From assembly GCF_022682495.2 (NCBI RefSeq), contig NW_026527299.1, positions 18,932 through 82,931 on the forward strand: a DNA stretch of 64,000 bases. The letters are read 5' to 3'. Positions 33,756 to 45,564 of this stretch are shown in pieces. The position numbers and the translations under genes are program-made. Position 1 is the first letter of the stretch. Every line of letters begins with the position of its first letter. Source of the stretch: Desmodus rotundus. Its lineage: Eukaryota > Chordata > Mammalia > Chiroptera > Phyllostomidae. The notes under the pieces are model-generated. The model had not been told where the DNA came from. It made no database searches and saw only the letters and a list, made by a program, of their open reading frames with translations.

Positions 33756-35727
33756 CCCCCTGTTCTTCCATCCGTAAAGGGGTCCCCCTTTACGGATGGA
33801 AGAACAGGGGGGAGGCGCCCAGGAGATGGCTTTTGTCCGAGCCGCGGCTGGGTGGTTTTCGGGCCAAGAGGCGGGGCCGCGCAGGCGCAAGCAGGCCCCC
33901 CCACCACAAGCATCCCTCCGGGCAACGTGCCCCCCCCGCCCCGCCTTGAGATATCAGGCCAGGTTCACAGGGTCCCTGGGCTGGTGTCAGAGTTAACGGA
34001 TGCCCTCCCTGCCACCCAGAGGACCGTGCGTTTTCCCGTGGACCACACTTCCCAGCAGCCCTCCCACCCCCGCAGAGGCAGAGTGCCAGGGAAGAACTAG
34101 GGGCCTGGGGCCGGCAAGAGGGGCCGGCCACGGTTCCGCGCCAGGTGGAGCGGGTCCCGGCCGGCGGGCGGGCGGGCGGGCGGGCGGGACCCTCGTCCAC
34201 GGACCGGTTCTCCCGAGGGGCGTCTGGCCTGTGCCCCGCCTGGGAGGCTAACAGCCTAGCTTCGCCTGCAACGCCCCCACCCTGCCGCAAGGCGGCAGAC
34301 TTGGACCCAGCCGCTTCAACCCTCCAGTCCCTGCTGAACCACCCAAAAATGGAGTGTGACCGCTGCGACCTCAGTCCCCCAGAGCTCGAACCCCCACCTC
34401 TGTGAGGGAATGGGCGGCCTCCTGTCCTTGGCGTCCGCAACAGGCATTCACCTGCGGTGAACCTGGGCCTCGGGCGAGCAGGGCCAGGCCCCATGGTAGG
34501 AGCCCCGGGGGAGGCAATGGCAGCCTCTGCGGCCAGGCCTCGGGCTCTCCCCGGGGCTCTCTCGGGGCACGGGCACCCTCTCTCGCCTAGAGAGTGCCCA
34601 CGCCGTCCCTTGACCCCCGCGAGACACCTGCTTCCCGTGATAAGAGGCCCCCTGCCTCCATGGAGCTTGGAACTCTGGGGCCGGGCTGCGGGTCACTGGG
34701 CTAAGTGGCTGGAAACGCGCAGACCCCTCCGTCCCGACCGCCCCACTGCGAAGATCCCCCTGTTCTTCCATCCGTAAGGGGGTCGCCCCTTACGGATGGA
34801 AGAACAGGGGGGAGGCCCCCAGGAGATGGCATTTGGCAGAGCCGCAGCTGGCCCGTTTCGGGCCAAGACGCGGGACCCGGCAGGTAGAGGGCAGGCAGCC
34901 CCACCAGGAGCCTCCCTCGGGGCAACGGGCCCCACCCTGGACATATCAGGCCTGCTTCACAGGGTCCCTGGGGTCCTGTCCGTGGAACTGGAAGCTCTCC
35001 CCGCCACCCAGAGGTCCGTTCCTTTTCCCGTGGACCACACTTGCCAGCGCGTCTCCCACCCCGGCAGAGGCAGAGTGCCAGGGAAGAACTAGGGACCCGG
35101 GGCCTGGATGAGGTGCGCGCCCGGGTTCCGCGCCTGGTGGGCAGGGGCCCGGGCGGGCCGGACCCACGCCCAGGGACCCCGTCTCCCGGGGGGCCTCGGG
35201 CCTGAGACCTGCCTGGGGGGCTAAGAGTCTTTCTTGGCTCCGAAGGCCCCACCCTGCCCCGAGGCGGCAAACGTGCACCGAGACGCATCTACTCTCTAAA
35301 GTCTGGGCTGGACTTCCAGAGAAGGGACTGTGTCCGCTGGGACCCGGGTCCCACAGAGCTCGAACCCCCCTCCCCGTGAAGGCATCCGCGGCCTGTGGTC
35401 CTTGGTGTCCGCAAAAGGCATTCACCTGCGGAGAACCTGGGCCCAGGTGAGCGGGACCAGGCCCCACGGCAGGAGCCTAGGGAGGCCACCGGAGCCACGG
35501 GGGCCAGGGCTGGGCATTTTCCCGGGTGCTCTCTCGGGTCCCGGGCGCCCTCTCCCGCCCGGGGAGTGCCCACGCCGTCCCTTGACCCCCGCAGGACGCC
35601 TGCATCCCGCCATAAGCGGCCCACCTCCTCCATGGAGCACGGACACGGGGGGCCGGGGTGCGAGCAACTGGCCTACGTGGCGGCAAACCCGCAGACCCCT
35701 CCGTCCCGTCCCCGCCACTGCGAAGAT
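33756..35727. repeat. HOR unit 18 (1,972 bp)
   Basis: It has 8 C, six CGGG, GGGGCGTC, AGTCCCTG, AACGTGC, TG and no 'AC', as unit 9. I see no private change. B palindrome at 34756. Confidence 0.94.
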
Positions 35728-37696
35728 CCCCCTGTTCTTCCATCCGTAAAGGGGTCCCCCTTTACGGATGGAAGAACAGGGGGGAGGCGCCCAGGAGATG
35801 GCTTTTGTCCGAGCCGCGGCTGGGTGGTTTTCGGGCCAAGAGGCGGGGCCGCGCAGGCGCAAGCAGGCCCCCCCACCACAAGCATCCCTCCGGGCAACGT
35901 GCCCCCCCCCGCCCCGCCTTGAGATATCAGGCCAGGTTCACAGGGTCCCTGGGCTGGTGTCAGAGTTAACGGATGCCCTCCCTGCCACCCAGAGGACCGT
36001 GCGTTTTCCCGTGGACCACACTTCCCAGCAGCCCTCCCACCCCCGCAGAGGCAGAGTGCCAGGGAAGAACTAGGGGCCTGGGGCCGGCAAGAGGGGCCGG
36101 CCACGGTTCCGCGCCAGGTGGAGCGGGTCCCGGCCGGCGGGCGGGCGGGCGGGCGGGACCCTCGTCCACGGACCGGTTCTCCCGAGGGGAGTCTGGCCTG
36201 TGCCCCGCCTGGGAGGCTAACAGCCTAGCTTCGCCTGCAACGCCCCCACCCTGCCGCAAGGCGGCAGACTTGGACCCAGCCGCTTCAACCCTCCAGTCTC
36301 TGCTGAACCACCCAAAAATGGAGTGTGACCGCTGCGACCTCAGTCCCCCAGAGCTCGAACCCCCACCTCTGTGAGGGAATGGGCGGCCTCCTGTCCTTGG
36401 CGTCCGCAACAGGCATTCACCTGCGGTGAACCTGGGCCTCGGGCGAGCAGGGCCAGGCCCCATGGTAGGAGCCCCGGGGGAGGCAATGGCAGCCTCTGCG
36501 GCCAGGCCTCGGGCTCTCCCCGGGGCTCTCTCGGGGCACGGGCACCCTCTCTCGCCTAGAGAGTGCCCACGCCGTCCCTTGACCCCCGCGAGACACCTGC
36601 TTCCCGTGATAAGAGGCCCCCTGCCTCCATGGAGCTTGGAACTCTGGGGCCGGGCTGCGGGTCACTGGGCTAAGTGGCTGGAAACGCGCAGACCCCTCCG
36701 TCCCGACCGCCCCACTGCGAAGATCCCCCTGTTCTTCCATCCGTAAGGGGGTCGCCCCTTACGGATGGAAGAACAGGGGGGAGGCCCCCAGGAGATGGCA
36801 TTTGTCAGAGCCGCAGCTGGCCCGTTTCGGGCCAAGACGCGGGACCCGGCAGGTAGAGGGCAGGCAGCCCCACCAGGAGCCTCCCTCGGGGCAACGGGCC
36901 CCACCCTGGACATATCAGGCCTGCTTCACAGGGTCCCTGGGGTCCTGTCCGTGGAACTGGAAGCTCTCCCCGCCACCCAGAGGTCCGTTCCTTTTCCCGT
37001 GGACCACACTTGCCAGCGCGTCTCCCACCCCGGCAGAGGCAGAGTGCCAGGGAAGAACTAGGGACCCGGGGCCTGGATGAGGTGCGCGCCCGGGTTCCGC
37101 GCCTGGTGGGCAGGGGCCCGGGCGGGCCGGACCCACGCCCAGGGACCCCGTCTCCCGGGGGGCCTCGGGCCTGAGACCTGCCTGGGGGGCTAAGAGTCTT
37201 TCTTGGCTCCGAAGGCCCCACCCTGCCCCGAGGCGGCAAACGTGCACCGAGACGCATCTACTCTCTAAAGTCTGGGCTGGACTTCCAGAGAAGGGACTGT
37301 GTCCGCTGGGACCCGGGTCCCACAGAGCTCGAACCCCCCTCCCCGTGAAGGCATCCGCGGCCTGTGGTCCTTGGTGTCCGCAAAAGGCATTCACCTGCGG
37401 AGAACCTGGGCCCAGGTGAGCGGGACCAGGCCCCACGGCAGGAGCCTAGGGAGGCCACCGGAGCCACGGGGGCCAGGGCTGGGCATTTTCCCGGGTGCTC
37501 TCTCGGGTCCCGGGCGCCCTCTCCCGCCCGGGGAGTGCCCACGCCGTCCCTTGACCCCCGCAGGACGCCTGCATCCCGCCATAAGCGGCCCACCTCCTCC
37601 ATGGAGCACGGACACGGGGGGCCGGGGTGCGAGCAACTGGCCTACGTGGCGGCAAACCCGCAGACCCCTCCGTCCCGTCCCCGCCACTGCGAAGAT
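35728..37696. repeat. HOR unit 19 (1,969 bp)
   Basis: It has 9 C, five CGGG, GGGGAGTC, AGTCTCTG, TG and no 'AC'. ATTTGTCAGAG near 36805, just after the B palindrome at 36725, is shared only with unit 20. Confidence 0.94.
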
Positions 37697-39665
37697 CCCC
37701 CTGTTCTTCCATCCGTAAAGGGGTCCCCCTTTACGGATGGAAGAACAGGGGGGAGGCGCCCAGGAGATGGCTTTTGTCCGAGCCGCGGCTGGGTGGTTTT
37801 CGGGCCAAGAGGCGGGGCCGCGCAGGCGCAAGCAGGCCCCCCCACCACAAGCATCCCTCCGGGCAACGTGCCCCCCCCCGCCCCGCCTTGAGATATCAGG
37901 CCAGGTTCACAGGGTCCCTGGGCTGGTGTCAGAGTTAACGGATGCCCTCCCTGCCACCCAGAGGACCGTGCGTTTTCCCGTGGACCACACTTCCCAGCAG
38001 CCCTCCCACCCCCGCAGAGGCAGAGTGCCAGGGAAGAACTAGGGGCCTGGGGCCGGCAAGAGGGGCCGGCCACGGTTCCGCGCCAGGTGGAGCGGGTCCC
38101 GGCCGGCGGGCGGGCGGGCGGGCGGGACCCTCGTCCACGGACCGGTTCTCCCGAGGGGAGTCTGGCCTGTGCCCCGCCTGGGAGGCTAACAGCCTAGCTT
38201 CGCCTGCAACGCCCCCACCCTGCCGCAAGGCGGCAGACTTGGACCCAGCCGCTTCAACCCTCCAGTCTCTGCTGAACCACCCAAAAATGGAGTGTGACCG
38301 CTGCGACCTCAGTCCCCCAGAGCTCGAACCCCCACCTCTGTGAGGGAATGGGCGGCCTCCTGTCCTTGGCGTCCGCAACAGGCATTCACCTGCGGTGAAC
38401 CTGGGCCTCGGGCGAGCAGGGCCAGGCCCCATGGTAGGAGCCCCGGGGGAGGCAATGGCAGCCTCTGCGGCCAGGCCTCGGGCTCTCCCCGGGGCTCTCT
38501 CGGGGCACGGGCACCCTCTCTCGCCTAGAGAGTGCCCACGCCGTCCCTTGACCCCCGCGAGACACCTGCTTCCCGTGATAAGAGGCCCCCTGCCTCCATG
38601 GAGCTTGGAACTCTGGGGCCGGGCTGCGGGTCACTGGGCTAAGTGGCTGGAAACGCGCAGACCCCTCCGTCCCGACCGCCCCACTGCGAAGATCCCCCTG
38701 TTCTTCCATCCGTAAGGGGGTCGCCCCTTACGGATGGAAGAACAGGGGGGAGGCCCCCAGGAGATGGCATTTGTCAGAGCCGCAGCTGGCCCGTTTCGGG
38801 CCAAGACGCGGGACCCGGCAGGTAGAGGGCAGGCAGCCCCACCAGGAGCCTCCCTCGGGGCAACGGGCCCCACCCTGGACATATCAGGCCTGCTTCACAG
38901 GGTCCCTGGGGTCCTGTCCGTGGAACTGGAAGCTCTCCCCGCCACCCAGAGGTCCGTTCCTTTTCCCGTGGACCACACTTGCCAGCGCGTCTCCCACCCC
39001 GGCAGAGGCAGAGTGCCAGGGAAGAACTAGGGACCCGGGGCCTGGATGAGGTGCGCGCCCGGGTTCCGCGCCTGGTGGGCAGGGGCCCGGGCGGGCCGGA
39101 CCCACGCCCAGGGACCCCGTCTCCCGGGGGGCCTCGGGCCTGAGACCTGCCTGGGGGGCTAAGAGTCTTTCTTGGCTCCGAAGGCCCCACCCTGCCCCGA
39201 GGCGGCAAACGTGCACCGAGACGCATCTACTCTCTAAAGTCTGGGCTGGACTTCCAGAGAAGGGACTGTGTCCGCTGGGACCCGGGTCCCACAGAGCTCG
39301 AACCCCCCTCCCCGTGAAGGCATCCGCGGCCTGTGGTCCTTGGTGTCCGCAAAAGGCATTCACCTGCGGAGAACCTGGGCCCAGGTGAGCGGGACCAGGC
39401 CCCACGGCAGGAGCCTAGGGAGGCCACCGGAGCCACGGGGGCCAGGGCTGGGCATTTTCCCGGGTGCTCTCTCGGGTCCCGGGCGCCCTCTCCCGCCCGG
39501 GGAGTGCCCACGCCGTCCCTTGACCCCCGCAGGACGCCTGCATCCCGCCATAAGCGGCCCACCTCCTCCATGGAGCACGGACACGGGGGGCCGGGGTGCG
39601 AGCAACTGGCCTACGTGGCGGCAAACCCGCAGACCCCTCCGTCCCGTCCCCGCCACTGCGAAGAT
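37697..39665. repeat. HOR unit 20 (1,969 bp), apparent recent copy of unit 19
   Basis: All markers equal unit 19, including ATTTGTCAGAG near 38774 and the length. Two adjacent units that look identical suggest a single-unit tandem duplication. B palindrome at 38694. Confidence 0.94.
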
Positions 39666-41634
39666 CCCCCTGTTCTTCCATCCGTAAAGGGGTCCCCCTT
39701 TACGGATGGAAGAACAGGGGGGAGGCGCCCAGGAGATGGCTTTTGTCCGAGCCGCGGCTGGGTGGTTTTCGGGCCAAGAGGCGGGGCCGCGCAGGCGCAA
39801 GCAGGCCCCCCCACCACAAGCATCCCTCCGGGCAACGTGCCCCCCCCCGCCCCGCCTTGAGATATCAGGCCAGGTTCACAGGGTCCCTGGGCTGGTGTCA
39901 GAGTTAACGGATGCCCTCCCTGCCACCCAGAGGACCGTGCGTTTTCCCGTGGACCACACTTCCCAGCAGCCCTCCCACCCCCGCAGAGGCAGAGTGCCAG
40001 GGAAGAACTAGGGGCCTGGGGCCGGCAAGAGGGGCCGGCCACGGTTCCGCGCCAGGTGGAGCGGGTCCCGGCCGGCGGGCGGGCGGGCGGGCGGGACCGT
40101 CGTCCACGGACCGGTTCTCCCGAGGGGAGTCTGGCCTGTGCCCCGCCTGGGAGGCTAACAGCCTAGCTTCGCCTGCAACGCCCCCACCCTGCCGCAAGGC
40201 GGCAGACTTGGACCCAGCCGCTTCAACCCTCCAGTCTCTGCTGAACCACCCAAAAATGGAGTGTGACCGCTGCGACCTCAGTCCCCCAGAGCTCGAACCC
40301 CCACCTCTGTGAGGGAATGGGCGGCCTCCTGTCCTTGGCGTCCGCAACAGGCATTCACCTGCGGTGAACCTGGGCCTCGGGCGAGCAGGGCCAGGCCCCA
40401 TGGTAGGAGCCCCGGGGGAGGCAATGGCAGCCTCTGCGGCCAGGCCTCGGGCTCTCCCCGGGGCTCTCTCGGGGCACGGGCACCCTCTCTCGCCTAGAGA
40501 GTGCCCACGCCGTCCCTTGACCCCCGCGAGACACCTGCTTCCCGTGATAAGAGGCCCCCTGCCTCCATGGAGCTTGGAACTCTGGGGCCGGGCTGCGGGT
40601 CACTGGGCTAAGTGGCTGGAAACGCGCAGACCCCTCCGTCCCGACCGCCCCACTGCGAAGATCCCCCTGTTCTTCCATCCGTAAGGGGGTCGCCCCTTAC
40701 GGATGGAAGAACAGGGGGGAGGCCCCCAGGAGATGGCATTTGGCAGAGCCGCAGCTGGCCCGTTTCGGGCCAAGACGCGGGACCCGGCAGGTAGAGGGCA
40801 GGCAGCCCCACCAGGAGCCTCCCTCGGGGCAACGGGCCCCACCCTGGACATATCAGGCCTGCTTCACAGGGTCCCTGGGGTCCTGTCCGTGGAACTGGAA
40901 GCTCTCCCCGCCACCCAGAGGTCCGTTCCTTTTCCCGTGGACCACACTTGCCAGCGCGTCTCCCACCCCGGCAGAGGCAGAGTGCCAGGGAAGAACTAGG
41001 GACCCGGGGCCTGGATGAGGTGCGCGCCCGGGTTCCGCGCCTGGTGGGCAGGGGCCCGGGCGGGCCGGACCCACGCCCAGGGACCCCGTCTCCCGGGGGG
41101 CCTCGGGCCTGAGACCTGCCTGGGGGGCTAAGAGTCTTTCTTGGCTCCGAAGGCCCCACCCTGCCCCGAGGCGGCAAACGTGCACCGAGACGCATCTACT
41201 CTCTAAAGTCTGGGCTGGACTTCCAGAGAAGGGACTGTGTCCGCTGGGACCCGGGTCCCACAGAGCTCGAACCCCCCTCCCCGTGAAGGCATCCGCGGCC
41301 TGTGGTCCTTGGTGTCCGCAAAAGGCATTCACCTGCGGAGAACCTGGGCCCAGGTGAGCGGGACCAGGCCCCACGGCAGGAGCCTAGGGAGGCCACCGGA
41401 GCCACGGGGGCCAGGGCTGGGCATTTTCCCGGGTGCTCTCTCGGGTCCCGGGCGCCCTCTCCCGCCCGGGGAGTGCCCACGCCGTCCCTTGACCCCCGCA
41501 GGACGCCTGCATCCCGCCATAAGCGGCCCACCTCCTCCATGGAGCACGGACACGGGGGGCCGGGGTGCGAGCAACTGGCCTACGTGGCGGCAAACCCGCA
41601 GACCCCTCCGTCCCGTCCCCGCCACTGCGAAGAT
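39666..41634. repeat. HOR unit 21 (1,969 bp)
   Basis: It has 9 C, five CGGG with GACCGTCG after the tract, GGGGAGTC, AGTCTCTG, TG and no 'AC'. Markers equal unit 14. It also starts the block that parallels units 12-17. B palindrome at 40663. Confidence 0.94.
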
Positions 41635-43600
41635 CCCCCTGTTCTTCCATCCGTAAAGGGGTCCCCCTTTACGGATGGAAGAACAGGGGGGAGGCGCCCA
41701 GGAGATGGCTTTTGTCCGAGCCGCGGCTGGGTGGTTTTCGGGCCAAGAGGCGGGGCCGCGCAGGCGCAAGCAGGCCCCCCCACCACAAGCATCCCTCCGG
41801 GCAACGTGCCCCCCCCGCCCCGCCTTGAGATATCAGGCCAGGTTCACAGGGTCCCTGGGCTGGTGTCAGAGTTAACGGATGCCCTCCCTGCCACCCAGAG
41901 GACCGTGCGTTTTCCCGTGGACCACACTTCCCAGCAGCCCTCCCACCCCCGCAGAGGCAGAGTGCCAGGGAAGAACTAGGGGCCTGGGGCCGGCAAGAGG
42001 GGCCGGCCACGGTTCCGCGCCAGGTGGAGCGGGTCCCGGCCGGCGGGCGGGCGGGCGGGCGGGACCCTCGTCCACGGACCGGTTCTCCCGAGGGGAGTCT
42101 GGCCTGTGCCCCGCCTGGGAGGCTAACAGCCTAGCTTCGCCTGCAACGCCCCCACCCTGCCGCAAGGCGGCAGACTTGGACCCAGCCGCTTCAACCCTCC
42201 AGTCTCTGCTGAACCACCCAAAAATGGAGTGTGACCGCTGCGACCTCAGTCCCCCAGAGCTCGAACCCCCACCTCTGTGAGGGAATGGGCGGCCTCCTGT
42301 CCTTGGCGTCCGCAACAGGCATTCACCTGCGGTGAACCTGGGCCTCGGGCGAGCAGGGCCAGGCCCCATGGTAGGAGCCCCGGGGGAGGCAATGGCAGCC
42401 TCTGCGGCCAGGCCTCGGGCTCTCCCCGGGGCTCTCTCGGGGCACGGGCACCCTCTCTCGCCTAGAGAGTGCCCACGCCGTCCCTTGACCCCCGCGAGAC
42501 ACCTGCTTCCCGTGATAAGAGGCCCCCTGCCTCCATGGAGCTTGGAACTCTGGGGCCGGGCTGCGGGTCACTGGGCTAAGTGGCTGGAAACGCGCAGACC
42601 CCTCCGTCCCGACCGCCCCACTGCGAAGATCCCCCTGTTCTTCCATCCGTAAGGGGGTCGCCCCTTACGGATGGAAGAACAGGGGGAGGCCCCCAGGAGA
42701 TGGCATTTGGCAGAGCCGCAGCCTGGCCCGTTTCGGGCCAAGACGCGGGACCCGGCAGGTAGAGGGCAGGCAGCCCCACCAGGAGCCTCCCTCGGGGCAA
42801 CGGGCCCCACCCTGGACATATCAGGCCTGCTTCACAGGGTCCCTGGGGTCCTGTCCGTGGAACTGGAAGCTCTCCCCGCCACCCAGAGGTCCGTTCCTTT
42901 TCCCGTGGACCACACTTGCCAGCGCGTCTCCCACCCCGGCAGAGGCAGAGTGCCAGGGAAGAACTAGGGACCCGGGGCCTGGATGAGGTGCGCGCCCGGG
43001 TTCCGCGCCTGGTGGGCAGGGGCCCGGGCGGGCCGGACCCACGCCCAGGGACCCCGTCTCCCGGGGGGCCTCGGGCCTGAGACCTGCCTGGGGGGCTAAG
43101 AGTCTTTCTTGGCTCCGAAGGCCCCACCCTGCCCCGAGGCGGCAAACGTGCACCGAGACGCATCTACTCTCTAAAGTCTGGGCTGGACTTCCAGAGAAGG
43201 GACTGTGTCCGCTGGACCCGGGTCCCACAGAGCTCGAACCCCCTCCCCGTGAAGGCATCCGCGGCCTGTGGTCCTTGGTGTCCGCAAAAGGCATTCACCT
43301 GCGGAGAACCTGGGCCCAGGTGAGCGGGACCAGGCCCCACGGCAGGAGCCTAGGGAGGCCACCGGAGCCACGGGGGCCAGGGCTGGGCATTTTCCCGGGT
43401 GCTCTCTCGGGTCCCGGGCGCCCTCTCCCGCCCGGGGAGTGCCCACGCCGTCCCTTGACCCCCGCAGGACGCCTGCATCCCGCCATAAGCGGCCCACCTC
43501 CTCCATGGAGCACGGACACGGGGGGCCGGGGTGCGAGCAACTGGCCTACGTGGCGGCAAACCCGCAGACCCCTCCGTCCCGTCCCCGCCACTGCGAAGAT
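41635..43600. repeat. HOR unit 22 (1,966 bp), with indels in its B half
   Basis: The A half is ordinary: 8 C, five CGGG, GGGGAGTC, AGTCTCTG. From 42682 onward there are single-base indels: one G missing after the B palindrome (42682), an extra C in GCAGCCTGGCC (near 42722), one G missing in GCTGGACCC (near 43214), and one C missing in GAACCCCCTCC (near 43240). B palindrome at 42631. Confidence 0.92.
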
Positions 43601-45283
43601 CCCCCTGTTCTTCCATCCGTAAAGGGGTCCCCTTTACGGATGGAAGAACAGGGGGGAGGCGCCCAGGAGATGGCTTTTGTCCGAGCCGCGGCTGGGTGGT
43701 TTTCGGGCCAAGAGGCGGGGCCGCGCAGGCGCAAGCAGGCCCCCCACCACAAGCATCCCTCCGGGCAACGTGCCCCCCCCCGCCCCGCCTTGAGATATCA
43801 GGCCAGGTTCACAGGGTCCCTGGGCTGGTGTCAGAGTTAACGGATGCCCTCCCTGCCACCCAGAGGACCGTGCGTTTTCCCGTGGACCACACTTCCCAGC
43901 AGCCCTCCCACCCCCGCAGAGGCAGAGTGCCAGGGAAGAACTAGGGGCCTGGGGCCGGCAAGAGGGGCCGGCCACGGTTCCGCGCCAGGTGGAGCGGGTC
44001 CGGCCGGCGGGCGGGCGGTGCGGGCGGGACCCTCGTCCACGGACCGGTTCTCCCGAGGGGAGTCTGGCCTGTGCCCCCCGCCTGGGAGGCTAACAGCCTA
44101 GCTTCGCCTGCAACGCCCCCACCCTGCCGCAAGGCGGCAGACTTGGACCCAGCCGCTTCAACCCTCCAGTCTCTGCTGAACCACCCAAAAATGGAGTGTG
44201 ACCGCTGCGACCTCAGTCCCCAGAGCTCGAACCCCCACCTCTGTGAGGGAATGGGCGGCCTCCTGTCCTTGGCGTCCGCAACAGGCATTCACCTGCGGTG
44301 AACCTGGGCCTCGGGCGAGCAGGGCCAGGCCCCATGGTAGGAGCCCCGGGGGAGGCAATGGCAGCCTCTGCGGCCAGGCCTCGGGCTCTCCCCGGGGCTC
44401 TCTCGGGGCACGGGCACCCTCTCTCGCCTAGAGAGTGCCCACGCCGTCCCTTGACCCCCGCGAGACACCTGCTTCCCGTGATAAGAGGCCCCCTGCCTCC
44501 ATGGAGCTTGGAACACTGGGGCCGGGCTGCGGTCACTGGGCTAAGTGGCTGGAAACGCGCAGACCCCTCCGTCCCCGACCGCCCCACTGCGAAGATCCCC
44601 CTGTTCTTCCATCCGTAAGGGGTCGCCCCTTACGGATGGAAGAACAGGGGGAGGCCCCCAGGAGATGGCATTTGGCAGAGCCGCAGCTGGCCCGTTCGGG
44701 CCAAGACGCGGGACCCCGGCAGGTAGAGGGCAGGCAGCCCCACCAGGAGCCTCCCTCGGGGCAACGGGCCCCACCCTGGACATATCAGGCCTGCTTCACA
44801 GGGTCCCTGGGGTCCTGTCCGTGGAACTGGAAGCTCTCCCCGCACCCAGAGGTCCGTTCCTTTTCCCGTGGACCACACTTGCCAGCGCGTCTCCCACCCG
44901 GCAGAGGCAGAGTGCCAGGGAAGAACTAGGGACCCCGGGGCCTGGATGAGGTGCGCGCCCGGGTTCCGCGCCTGGTGGGCAGGGGCCCGGGCGGGCCGGA
45001 CCCACGCCCAGGGACCCCGTCTCCCGGGGGGCCTCGGGCCTGAGACCTGCCTGGGGGGCTAAGAGTCTTTCTTGGCTCCGAAGGCCCCACCCTGCCCCGA
45101 GGCGGCAAACGTGCACCGAGACGCATCTACTCTCTAAAGTCTGGGCTGGACTTCCAGAGAAGGGACTGTGTCCGCTGGGACCCGGGTCCCACAGAGCTCG
45201 AACCCCCCTCCCCGTGAAGGCATCCGCGGCCTGTGGTCCTTGGTGTCCGCAAAAGGCATTCACCTGCGGAGAACCTGGGCCCG
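42682..45283. other. Cluster of homopolymer indels, probable low-quality assembly stretch
   Basis: About twenty single-base or two-base gains and losses fall in 2.6 kb, nearly all in C or G runs, across the B half of unit 22 and all but the end of unit 23. Units on either side, tens of kilobases in total, show almost none. The pattern is that of uncorrected long-read or low-coverage consensus errors, not of mutation, which in this array is mostly substitution. Variants inside this stretch should not be used for evolutionary inference. Confidence 0.75.
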
Positions 45284-45564
45284 GTGAGCGGGACCAGGCC
45301 CCACGGCAGGAGCCTAGGGAGGCCACCGGAGCCACGGGGGCCAGGGCTGGGCATTTTCCCGGGTGCTCTCTCGGGTCCCGGGCGCCCTCTCCCGCCCGGG
45401 GAGTGCCCACGCCGTCCCTTGACCCCCGCAGGACGCCTGCATCCCGCCATAAGCGGCCCACCTCCTCCATGGAGCACGGACACGGGGGGCCGGGGTGCGA
45501 GCAACTGGCCTACGTGGCGGCAAACCCGCAGACCCCTCCGTCCCGTCCCCGCCACTGCGAAGAT
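43601..45564. repeat. HOR unit 23 (1,964 bp), heavily indel-marked
   Basis: It has 9 C and a CGGG tract interrupted by a T (near 44018). At least fifteen one- or two-base indels are scattered over it, almost all in C or G runs, for example GTCCCCTTTA near 43630, GTGCCCCCCGCC near 44072, CCCGTTCGGG near 44694 and GCCCGGTGAG near 45283. GGAACACTGG near 44512 is shared with unit 8. A palindrome at 43601, B palindrome at 44597. Confidence 0.92.

Noticed and set aside
42631..45564. Units 22-23 as a degenerating array edge or pseudogenised segment
   Set aside because: Changes are almost all homopolymer indels with sharp limits, and normal units resume at 45565, so sequencing or assembly error is the better explanation.
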